The translations under genes and the position numbers were made by a program. Shown in pieces: positions 8,201 through 12,891 of a stretch of 12,891 bases of DNA. The stretch is from JBEIJQ01 sp040380145. Lineage in GTDB: Bacteria; Bacteroidota; Bacteroidia; Chitinophagales; Saprospiraceae. Location: assembly GCA_040380145.1 (NCBI GenBank), contig JBEIJQ010000090.1, positions 1-12,891 on the forward strand, written 5' to 3'. Within the stretch, counting starts at the first letter, position 1, and every line of letters starts with the position of its first letter. The notes under the pieces are model-generated. The model saw only the letters and a list, made by a program, of their open reading frames with translations. It made no database searches and was not told the origin of the DNA.

Positions 8201-8378
8201 CGCTTTCGTCGGTCAGCACCCCACCCTCTTGGCCTTGGATCTTGACCAGCGCGCCGATGATAGTCTCGCCCGATTCGGCATCGGTCACCGAGCCGGTCAC
8301 GGTGCCCTGTGCCCGGGCCCCGGCCAAGGCGAGCAGCAGGAATACAGCGGCCAAATAAATTTTGGTAAAAACATTCAT
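5244..8378 (-). CDS. susC: SusC/RagA-family TonB-dependent outer-membrane transporter
   Basis: A 1044-residue, TonB-energised 22-strand-type outer-membrane transporter that imports the oligomer bound by its SusD partner. In order: signal peptide with cleavage near ARA-Q (after residue 23); an N-terminal carboxypeptidase-regulatory-like domain (about 25-103, GTVTGSVTDAESGETIIGA onward); the MDEVVVVGYG segment (108-117) typical of this family; the plug domain with LQGKAPGVVVTQ (146-157), VRIRGNNS (168-175) and DPLYVVDGIP (181-190); then the barrel, ending in a terminal Phe (LDVDF). Length is normal for the family. The start is taken at the ATG at 8378; an in-frame TTG three codons upstream is less likely. 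It heads the minus-strand operon and is divergent from tig. Substrate unknown. Confidence 0.96.
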   Translation of the reverse strand: MNVFTKIYLAAVFLLLALAGARAQGTVTGSVTDAESGETIIGALVKIQGQEGGVLTDESGQYSITVPAGQVTLVAGFVGYEDKNGSVGVANGATVVLNFQMGTAANIMDEVVVVGYGVARKRELVGSVAKVDEVNDIAGGSFQNALQGKAPGVVVTQTSGVAGAGAVVRIRGNNSLSSAGDPLYVVDGIPIMNNNFQLGEAGAQNVNPLNSINPNDIESVEILKDAAAAAIYGSRGANGVIIITTKRGKTGRPRFTYNVRFGLSQETNRIDLLDADQWLAVRQEAWENDGNAGRAPLPGGLTYEDIEGINTNWMDQVLQIGFKHEHNLSMRAGNKWINAYVGASFSDAESYLRNNTFQRASGRVNLDITPFRNLKISINTSLSRGNTHRVPVAWSGGLGLAQSTALPIFPVTYDPLIQNALDRGDQARADYWSNLASQTDNWYNIYGNPLAQVDLTKQRVVEWRSINNAQIMYNPLPGLTLTGQGSLEIQKLGEFTFRDNVWEQNQGNYTEGYYQSAQNWSAFGTAEYDFSQHLGPDHKLRVMVGGEYQKTNYYRDLRVGYRGADDLLFNGPALDTPAVSQIFVDSFLGTSSNAGREKFLSAFGRINYTFRDKYMAQFTVRRDGSSRFGANNRFGWFPAVGAGWVVSEEAFLKNNPVVNFLKLKASVGLRGVAGIPTSEQWAEYSVVQSINGYNDTTERYQTKLANPNLKWETNRTIDCGFEIGLWNDRITADVTYYNSVTLDAIIKTRIQASTGIDYRDFYQNIGTIRNTGVEIGLVTRNLVGPLKWTTRLNMAHNSNVVVAVGAATPDALDGGFGDIRAIPGQPSGTNFIVRWAGVDPLTGRPIYLTAAGDSTSVYDVSVNRVAAGNVFPKLTGAITNEFTWKRFDLSFMLYFSLGSYIYDDAAKRQLGVVSDWNMRTEVLDRWRQPGDVASYPQLTMTMLNWGGNDNIWQNNHSLWLERADFLRLRNLTFGYNIPVKKGISNARIFFTGTNLLTFTNYSGWDPEVARGRENEQQRNIGGTNVTYLTPPQERAFIFGLDVDF

Positions 8379-8415
8379 TTGGTACAAAAATTTGATTTAA
8401 AGGGAATTATTATTA

Positions 8416-8432
8416 AGTGTCAACTATACACT
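8416..8432 (-). promoter_or_regulatory. Short inverted repeat in the susC leader
   Basis: AGTGT (8416-8420) and ACACT (8428-8432) are separated by 7 bases, between the candidate susC -7 element and the start codon. It could be an operator or a leader hairpin. Five-base arms are short enough to be chance. Confidence 0.25.
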
Positions 8433-8436
8433 AAGG

Positions 8437-8444
8437 CGAAAGTA
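8437..8444 (-). promoter_or_regulatory. Candidate -7 promoter element for the susCD operon
   Basis: On the minus strand this reads TACTTTCG, one mismatch from the Bacteroidota -7 consensus TAnnTTTG, about 60 bases before the susC ATG. No good TTTG -33 element is visible upstream. The region from 8379 to 8470 is the most AT-rich part of the divergent gap, as expected for a promoter. Confidence 0.4.
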
Positions 8445-8599
8445 CAACGAATTTCAGAAATGGGATTTTTTTCTTGGGGGAAAAAAATTTTGCGCGGAGC
8501 GCCACCTTTCCGAACATTGTTTTTCCGGAACGGTTCAGGACAAAAGGCGGCGGCGTGGGCCGAACAAAAAATGCCGGTGGGAAATGCGCGGAAAAAGCG

Positions 8600-8607
8600 T
8601 ATCTTTG
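8600..8607 (+). promoter_or_regulatory. Candidate -7 promoter element for tig (and possibly clpPX)
   Basis: TATCTTTG matches the Bacteroidota -7 consensus TAnnTTTG exactly and ends 43 bases before the tig ATG, giving a leader of roughly 35-40 bases. A matching -33 TTTG is not evident at the usual distance. The leader then contains CCGACAATTTCCGACA, a short direct repeat of CCGACA. Confidence 0.55.
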
Positions 8608-8650
8608 CGGCGTTTTTTAGAAAATAGAAACCGACAATTTCCGACATCCC

Positions 8651-10084
8651 ATGCCACAAGTCACCCAGCAGAACTTAGGTCCGCTGCACCTCCAACTGAC
8701 GATCACGGTCTGCAAGGCCGATTACGAAAAGAAGCTCAACAAGCGACTGAAAGACTACGCCTCCCGTGCGCAGTTCAACGGATTCCGTCCAGGACATGTC
8801 CCCATGAACCTGGTCAAGAACCGGGTGGGCAACGCGATGTTGGCCGAAGAGATCAACGAAGCGGTGGACACCGCGATAAACGATTATTACCGCGATGAAA
8901 AGCTCCGCCCGATCGGCAACCCGATCCCGGCCGCCGAAAACGCCCCGAAATTGAACGTCCACGCATTGGCCGACTACGAGTTTTCCTTTGAAATCGGTCT
9001 GTATCCGGAGTTCGAGGTCCAAGGCCTCGACGAATCCCAAGTGTTGGATTACCCCACCGTCGCGGTGACCGAGGAGGAAGTCAACGGACAGTGGGAGGCC
9101 GTGCGCAAACAGAACTCCACTTTGGTGGACACGGACGACCTGGTCCAAGATGGGGACGTGCTGAGCGTTTCGCTCCAAGAGCTCGAGAACAGCGAGCCCA
9201 AGACCGACGGTTTTTCGCGCGATGCCGTGCTGCTGAGCCTCCGCAATCTCAGCGAACATTATCAAGGCGAATTTTTGGGCAAGGCCCTCGGCGAATCGGT
9301 CGATATCGAAGATGTATCGCTGCTGGAAGATGGTTCGAGCCTGCAGATCCTGCGCCGCCACATGCTGAGCCTGACCGACGACGAGCCGTTGCCGGGCCCC
9401 CTGCGCGCCACGGTGCGCGGCATCCGCCGCCCCGTGCCCGCCGAGCCGAACGAGGCCTTTTTCCAGCGCTTTTTCCCCGCACATGTCACCGACGAGGCTT
9501 CCGCGCGCGAGTTTCTGCGGGGGGGCATTTTCTTGGACAAGAACAGGGCGGCCAACGCCCTGCTCCACGACCGGATCGTGCTGCACCTGTTGAGCTCCAA
9601 CGAAATGGAGCTGCCCGTGGCCTACATGGAAAAACTCGTCCGCCACAACGACGAGCGCGATTGGACGGAAGAGGAAATGGCCAAACAACTGCAAAGCCTG
9701 GCCGCCACCATCCGCTGGACTTCCATCAAGCGCAAGTTGGGCACCGCAGCCCAGGTCAATGTGACCAACCAAGACCTCGAGAGTTTTATTTGGAACTACA
9801 TGAAGCAGACTTTCGGCTTCGTGAACCAGTCTTTCTTCGATCAGTTCGCCCAGCGTTTTTACGACGACGAAAAATTCGTCGATGACGCCGCGGAGCGGAT
9901 CTACGAGCAGAAGGTGCTCCAATACGCCGCGACCCTCGTCGGAAAACGGGAGTACGAAAGCACCCCGGAGGAAATCGAGTCCCAGCGTGAAGAGGTGCGC
10001 CGCGAAACCAGGGCCATCTTCGGCCAAGACGAACCCGTGGAAGTCGAAGAAGAATCCAGTCCGGAAGTCGAAGTGGAAGATTAG
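8651..10084 (+). CDS. tig: Trigger factor, ribosome-associated chaperone
   Basis: Binds ribosomal protein uL23 at the exit tunnel and shields nascent chains. The 477-residue product has the N-terminal ribosome-binding domain with the signature GFRPGHVP (residues 44-51), a middle region (about 150-245) in the place of the FKBP-like peptidyl-prolyl isomerase domain, and a helical C-terminal chaperone domain (about 264-455). The middle region has LVQDGDVLSVSL but lacks recognisable FKBP active-site motifs such as the GxxPGFE segment, so isomerase activity is doubtful; divergent middle domains are usual in this phylum. The tail is strongly acidic (EPVEVEEESSPEVEVED). The ATG at 8651 fits the family start. 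clpP follows after 116 bases and clpX after that, a widespread gene order. Confidence 0.95.
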   Translation: MPQVTQQNLGPLHLQLTITVCKADYEKKLNKRLKDYASRAQFNGFRPGHVPMNLVKNRVGNAMLAEEINEAVDTAINDYYRDEKLRPIGNPIPAAENAPKLNVHALADYEFSFEIGLYPEFEVQGLDESQVLDYPTVAVTEEEVNGQWEAVRKQNSTLVDTDDLVQDGDVLSVSLQELENSEPKTDGFSRDAVLLSLRNLSEHYQGEFLGKALGESVDIEDVSLLEDGSSLQILRRHMLSLTDDEPLPGPLRATVRGIRRPVPAEPNEAFFQRFFPAHVTDEASAREFLRGGIFLDKNRAANALLHDRIVLHLLSSNEMELPVAYMEKLVRHNDERDWTEEEMAKQLQSLAATIRWTSIKRKLGTAAQVNVTNQDLESFIWNYMKQTFGFVNQSFFDQFAQRFYDDEKFVDDAAERIYEQKVLQYAATLVGKREYESTPEEIESQREEVRRETRAIFGQDEPVEVEEESSPEVEVED

Positions 10085-10101
10085 TATCTGCCGGAGGCCG
10101 C

Positions 10102-10117
10102 TTTTCCCTTGGGAAAA
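10102..10117. promoter_or_regulatory. Inverted repeat TTTTCCCTTGGGAAAA upstream of clpP
   Basis: Seven-base arms (10102-10108 and 10111-10117) are separated by two bases, three bases before a candidate -7 element for clpP. The position suits an operator. The two-base spacer makes a tight RNA hairpin unlikely unless the inner pair opens, and no T tract follows, so a terminator after tig is less likely. No specific regulator can be named. Confidence 0.4.
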
Positions 10118-10119
10118 AC

Positions 10120-10127
10120 TATCTTTA
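10120..10127 (+). promoter_or_regulatory. Candidate -7 element upstream of clpP
   Basis: TATCTTTA differs from TAnnTTTG only in the last base and lies 73 bases before the clpP ATG. It may provide a second promoter so that clpPX can be expressed apart from tig. No clear -33 element is seen. Confidence 0.35.
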
Positions 10128-10200
10128 TATCCGGATTGTTTGCCTTTTGTCCCCGGCCCAACGGCCTACCCTTTTTGCTAACGCCTTATCTTCCCGTTCC

Positions 10201-10893
10201 ATGAACAACGAATTCCAAAAATACGCCGTCAAGCACCTCGGCATGAGCAGCGCCCAATTGGAGCGCTACGCCAACCAAAGCCACGTCGCGGTGCCCAACA
10301 TCCACGCCTTCACGCCCAATGTCATCGAGGAACGCACCATGAACATCGTCGGCCTCGACGTGTTCTCCCGCCTGATGATGGACCGCATCATCTTCCTCGG
10401 TGTGCCGATCAACGATTATGTGGCGAACGTGGTGCAGGCCCAGCTGCTGTTCCTAGAATCGGCCGATCCCAAGCGCGATGTGCAGATCTTTATCAACAGC
10501 CCCGGCGGTTCGGTCATCGACGGCATGGGCATCTACGACACCATGCAGTATGTCCAGCCCGATGTGGCGACCATCTGCACCGGTATGGCCGCCTCCATGG
10601 GCGCCGTTCTCTTGGCCGCCGGCGCCAAGAAAAAGCGCACCTGCCTGCCCCACAGCCGCGTCATGATCCACCAGCCCCTCGGCGGCATGCAGGGCCAGGT
10701 GAGCGATATGGAGATCAACTACCGCCTGATCAAAAAGCTCCAAAAGGAACTGTACGAGATCTTGGCCGACCACACCGGACAGCCCTACGATACCATCGAA
10801 AAAGATTGCGACCGCGACAACTGGATGACGGCCACCGAATCCAAGGAATACGGCTTGGTGGACGAGGTGCTGGAGCGCAAAAAAGCGGTCTGA
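10201..10893 (+). CDS. clpP: ATP-dependent Clp protease proteolytic subunit
   Basis: A 230-residue serine peptidase subunit that forms the double-heptamer chamber degrading proteins fed by ClpX. The catalytic triad is Ser132 (in TGMAASMGA), His157 (in SRVMIHQP) and Asp206 (in CDRDNW), spaced as in E. coli ClpP. INSPGGSV (98-105) is the conserved substrate-strand region. The stretch before PNVIEER (39-45) is about 35 residues, longer than the E. coli propeptide; the KYAVKHLGMSS start is typical of Bacteroidota ClpP, so the ATG at 10201 is chosen over an in-frame TTG at 10147. clpX begins 50 bases after the stop, so the two are probably co-transcribed. Processing of the N-terminus is expected but not shown by sequence. 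Confidence 0.97.
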   Translation: MNNEFQKYAVKHLGMSSAQLERYANQSHVAVPNIHAFTPNVIEERTMNIVGLDVFSRLMMDRIIFLGVPINDYVANVVQAQLLFLESADPKRDVQIFINSPGGSVIDGMGIYDTMQYVQPDVATICTGMAASMGAVLLAAGAKKKRTCLPHSRVMIHQPLGGMQGQVSDMEINYRLIKKLQKELYEILADHTGQPYDTIEKDCDRDNWMTATESKEYGLVDEVLERKKAV

Positions 10894-10943
10894 CCGATCG
10901 CCGACCAAGCGGCCTCCTCTTCCTTTTCCGACAACTTTTTCCG

Positions 10944-12182
10944 ATGAAAAAACCCAACACGACGCGCTGTTCGTTCTGCGACCGGCCCAAAGAAGACGCG
11001 ACCCTCCTCATCACGGGCATCAACGCGTCCATTTGCGCCAACTGCGTGGAACAGGCCCAGCACATCATCAAAGAAGAGCTCTTCGGCCAACAACAGGGCG
11101 GATACTCCCTCTCCCTGCCCAAAAACATCACTCCGGTCGACATCAAGCTGCACCTCGACCAATATGTGATCGGACAGGACGAAGCCAAGAAATATCTTTC
11201 GGTCGCGGTGTACAACCACTACAAGCGCCTGCGCACCCAGCCGGGCAGCGACGATGTGGAGATCGAAAAGTCCAACATCGTGCTGGTGGGGCCCACCGGC
11301 ACAGGCAAAACCCTCTTGGCCCGCTCCATCGCCCGCCTGCTGAAAGTGCCCTTTGCCATCGTGGACGCCACGGTGTTCACCGAGGCCGGTTATGTGGGCG
11401 AGGACGTGGAAAGCATCCTCTCCCGTCTGCTCCAAGTATGCGACTACAATGTGGCCGCCGCCGAAAAGGGCATCGTCTATATCGACGAGATCGATAAGAT
11501 CGCCCGCAAGCAGGACAACCCTTCGATCACCCGCGATGTGTCCGGAGAAGGCGTCCAGCAGGCCCTCCTCAAGATGCTCGAGGGTACCGAGGTGAATGTT
11601 CCGCCCAATGGCGGGCGCAAACACCCCGAGCAGAAAATGATCAAAGTCAACACGCAGCACATCCTGTTCATCTGCGGTGGGGCATTCGACGGCATCGAAA
11701 AGCATGTCGCACGCCGCCTCAACGCCCAAGTGATCGGCTTCCGCCCCGAGGAAACCGAGCGCGTGGACCGCACCAACATGCTCCAATATGTCAGCCAACA
11801 AGACCTGAAATCCTTTGGCCTGATCCCCGAACTGATCGGACGCCTGCCGGTGCTGACCTACCTCGAGCCGCTCGACCGCGAGGCCCTGCGCCGCATCCTG
11901 ACGGAGCCCAAAAACGCCCTCGTGCGCCAGTACCAAAAACTTTTCCAGCTCGAAGGGATCGACCTGACCTTCGAACCCGACGCCCTGGATTTGTTGGTCG
12001 AAAAGGCCCTGGAATTCAATCTCGGCGCCCGCGGCCTGCGTTCCATCTGCGAGGCCGTGATGACCGACGCGATGTACGAACTCCCTTCCAAGAAAGATTC
12101 CGTGAAAAAATTCGCCGTAACCCGCGGTTATGTCGAGGCCCAGATCGCCAAAGGCAAACTCAACCGCATGAAGGTGGCCTGA
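10944..12182 (+). CDS. clpX: ATP-dependent Clp protease ATP-binding subunit ClpX
   Basis: A 412-residue AAA+ unfoldase that recognises, unfolds and threads substrates into ClpP. Visible in order: zinc-binding domain with Cys9, Cys12, Cys31, Cys34; Walker A GPTGTGKT (116-123); pore-1 loop GYVG (149-152); Walker B IVYIDE (177-182); RKH loop (225-227); the ClpP-docking IGF tripeptide (264-266), which matches the ClpP encoded next door; arginine finger in PELIGR (Arg300); sensor II GARGLR (361-366). Length is normal. The ATG at 10944 is chosen because the zinc domain follows at once; upstream in-frame codons overlap clpP and give unrelated sequence. The leader TTCCGACAACTTTTTCCG resembles that of tig. 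A strong terminator follows 29 bases after the stop. Confidence 0.97.
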   Translation: MKKPNTTRCSFCDRPKEDATLLITGINASICANCVEQAQHIIKEELFGQQQGGYSLSLPKNITPVDIKLHLDQYVIGQDEAKKYLSVAVYNHYKRLRTQPGSDDVEIEKSNIVLVGPTGTGKTLLARSIARLLKVPFAIVDATVFTEAGYVGEDVESILSRLLQVCDYNVAAAEKGIVYIDEIDKIARKQDNPSITRDVSGEGVQQALLKMLEGTEVNVPPNGGRKHPEQKMIKVNTQHILFICGGAFDGIEKHVARRLNAQVIGFRPEETERVDRTNMLQYVSQQDLKSFGLIPELIGRLPVLTYLEPLDREALRRILTEPKNALVRQYQKLFQLEGIDLTFEPDALDLLVEKALEFNLGARGLRSICEAVMTDAMYELPSKKDSVKKFAVTRGYVEAQIAKGKLNRMKVA

Positions 12183-12211
12183 CCGGCTGGCTCTATCGGG
12201 CCGTTTTTGTT

Positions 12212-12250
12212 GACGATCACGGAAAGATTTTCCGTGATCGTCTTTTTTTT
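12212..12250 (+). terminator. Rho-independent terminator of the clpX transcript
   Basis: A perfect 14-bp stem (GACGATCACGGAAA at 12212-12225 with its complement at 12229-12242) and a 3-base loop are followed directly by T8 (12243-12250). It ends the tig-clpP-clpX unit. Confidence 0.95.
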
Positions 12251-12408
12251 GGGCATGGTCAAGGCATCGAAAACTTCCGATCGAAATCCGTATTGAAAAA
12301 TGCCGATGGATCGATGGAAAAAACAAATCTGTTTCCCATTGAGGTGCATCGGAAATTTGCCCCGGCGGCCATTTTGGGCATATCGAAAGCTCTTTCCGGA
12401 AATCAGGC

Positions 12409-12774
12409 TCAACCGTCGTTTTTCCGGGCCTTCAAGACCGCCAGTCCCTTTGCCGTCGTCCGGTATCGCTGTTGGGGGATTTGCGGCTTGTCGGGAACCG
12501 TCATCTGCTAAAGCCCCTGCTCCAGCAAAGGAGAAATGTATTTGGCCCTGAACTTGGAGCGGTTTTTCCAACCCGTTTGGCCCATCAATTCCTGTATGGA
12601 TCGGGGTATTTGGGCAAAAGCCAACAGTTTGTCAACTTGGCTCCGACTTGGTCCCAAAACGGCACCAAGCCTTTCTTCTACCAAGCTGGCTTCCACTGAT
12701 CGATCGCTGCGGGGACGATAACCGACCTTGATGAATCCAAAATTGTCATTAGGGAAAATTTCTAATGGCGGCCA
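12409..12774 (-). pseudogene. C-terminal remnant of an AlbA_2/HATPase_c_4-type or Fic-like-C regulator, with an in-frame stop
   Basis: One minus-strand frame from 12774 to a TGA at 12409-12411 reads as a familiar protein end, broken only by a TAG at 12508-12510. The first part, PPLEIFPNDNFGFIKVGYRP, resembles the last strands of the HATPase_c_4 (RecG-C-like ATPase) region. The next part has a winged-helix pattern, SIQELMGQTGWKNRSKF, then YISPLLEQGL, the stop, and QMTVPDKPQIPQQRYRTT. In intact relatives I recall, the segment runs NR-x-x-F-R-x-x-Y-L-x-P-x-L-E-x-G-L-[any]-x-M-T-x-P-D-K-P without a break, so the TAG sits where a residue such as Leu (TTG) would be. No start codon or N-terminal domains precede it; another stop (TAA at 12775-12777) lies at a palindrome. 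I read this as a decayed, truncated gene. Family assignment is from memory. Confidence 0.6.
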
Positions 12775-12781
12775 TTAGAAA
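12759..12781. repeat. Near-perfect 23-base palindrome at the edge of the pseudogene
   Basis: TTTCTAATGGC (12759-12769) and GCCATTAGAAA (12771-12781) are exact inverted copies around a single G. It coincides with the point where the pseudogene frame loses its similarity. It could be an operator-like site or a scar of the rearrangement that removed the gene's 5' part. There is no T tract. Confidence 0.7.
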
Positions 12782-12891
12782 ATGCCGATTGCAAAAACTT
12801 GAAATACAGGTTGAAACACACGCAAGATGCACTCAAAAATCGAAGAACGACCTGTAAGAAATTCTTACGGCCCAGCCGGCCTTCGAGAAAA
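12782..12891. other. Right-edge stretch without a recognisable gene
   Basis: No convincing gene is seen. A minus-strand frame is open from the window edge to a TAG at 12762-12764, but its translation is not recognised and is rich in Phe, Leu and Cys. The remaining gene-poor piece to the left, 12251-12408, between terminator and pseudogene, likewise shows no gene or RNA. Confidence 0.4.
12854..12868. repeat. Palindrome GTAAGAAATTCTTAC
   Basis: Seven-base arms are exact inverted copies around one central A. It resembles a dimeric regulator site. What it would regulate lies beyond the window, or nothing. Confidence 0.5.

Noticed and set aside
8379..8387. TTG start three codons before the susC ATG
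   Set aside because: ATG at 8378 gives a normal signal peptide with a short leader; there is no reason to prefer TTG.
5034..8627. A plus-strand open frame of almost 1200 codons opposite susC and part of susD
   Set aside because: It is antisense to two certain genes, its translation is low-complexity (Gly, Val, His, Asp, Ala rich), and such frames arise from GC-rich codon use on the other strand.
10147..10200. An 18-codon upstream extension of clpP from a TTG
   Set aside because: The ATG at 10201 gives the N-terminus typical of Bacteroidota ClpP; the extension overlaps the promoter-like gap and has no similarity.
10785..12326. A minus-strand frame of about 510 codons opposite clpX
   Set aside because: It is antisense to a certain gene, runs through the terminator hairpin, and shows no family motifs.
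12128..12571. A minus-strand frame of about 147 codons downstream of clpX
   Set aside because: It crosses the terminator and the clpX 3' end, and lies in a different frame from the recognisable pseudogene sequence.
12797..12891. Possible CRISPR, tRNA or insertion-element end at the right edge
   Set aside because: No spaced direct repeats, cloverleaf or transposase similarity could be seen.

Overview
The window looks like a chromosomal segment of a fairly GC-rich member of the Bacteroidota. Three things point there: a SusC/SusD pair, a tig-clpP-clpX cluster whose ClpP carries the long N-terminus I know from that phylum, and promoter-like TAnnTTTG elements with almost no Shine-Dalgarno sequences. 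The lineage below phylum is a guess; an environmental Saprospirales/Chitinophagales-type organism would fit.

Layout. (1) 1-2161, + strand: a complete or nearly complete type II restriction-modification pair. A C5-cytosine methyltransferase closely resembling M.HpaII overlaps by 14 bases an endonuclease resembling R.HpaII, so the predicted target is CCGG. The nuclease gene is visibly AT-rich against its neighbours, which suggests acquisition by transfer. (2) 2177-2205: a strong hairpin between converging transcription units. (3) 2230-8378, - strand: a probable four-gene operon read SusC-like TonB-dependent transporter, SusD-like lipoprotein, small lipoprotein, secreted protein. It should bind and import a glycan or other polymer at the outer membrane. 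No hydrolase or regulator is present, so the substrate is unknown. (4) 8379-8650: divergent promoter region. (5) 8651-12182, + strand: trigger factor, ClpP and ClpX, followed by a textbook terminator at 12212-12250. The first folds nascent chains; the other two form an ATP-driven protease. (6) 12251-12891: no intact gene. It holds the decayed C-terminal end of a minus-strand gene, apparently of the AlbA_2/HATPase_c_4/Fic-like-C regulator type, with an in-frame stop, plus two near-perfect palindromes.

No clearly undescribed system is visible. The most rewarding items are the HpaII-type island with unmodified-looking CCGG abundance, the two poorly characterised partners of the SusCD pair, the intercistronic hairpin between susC and susD, and the pseudogene/palindrome region at the right edge.
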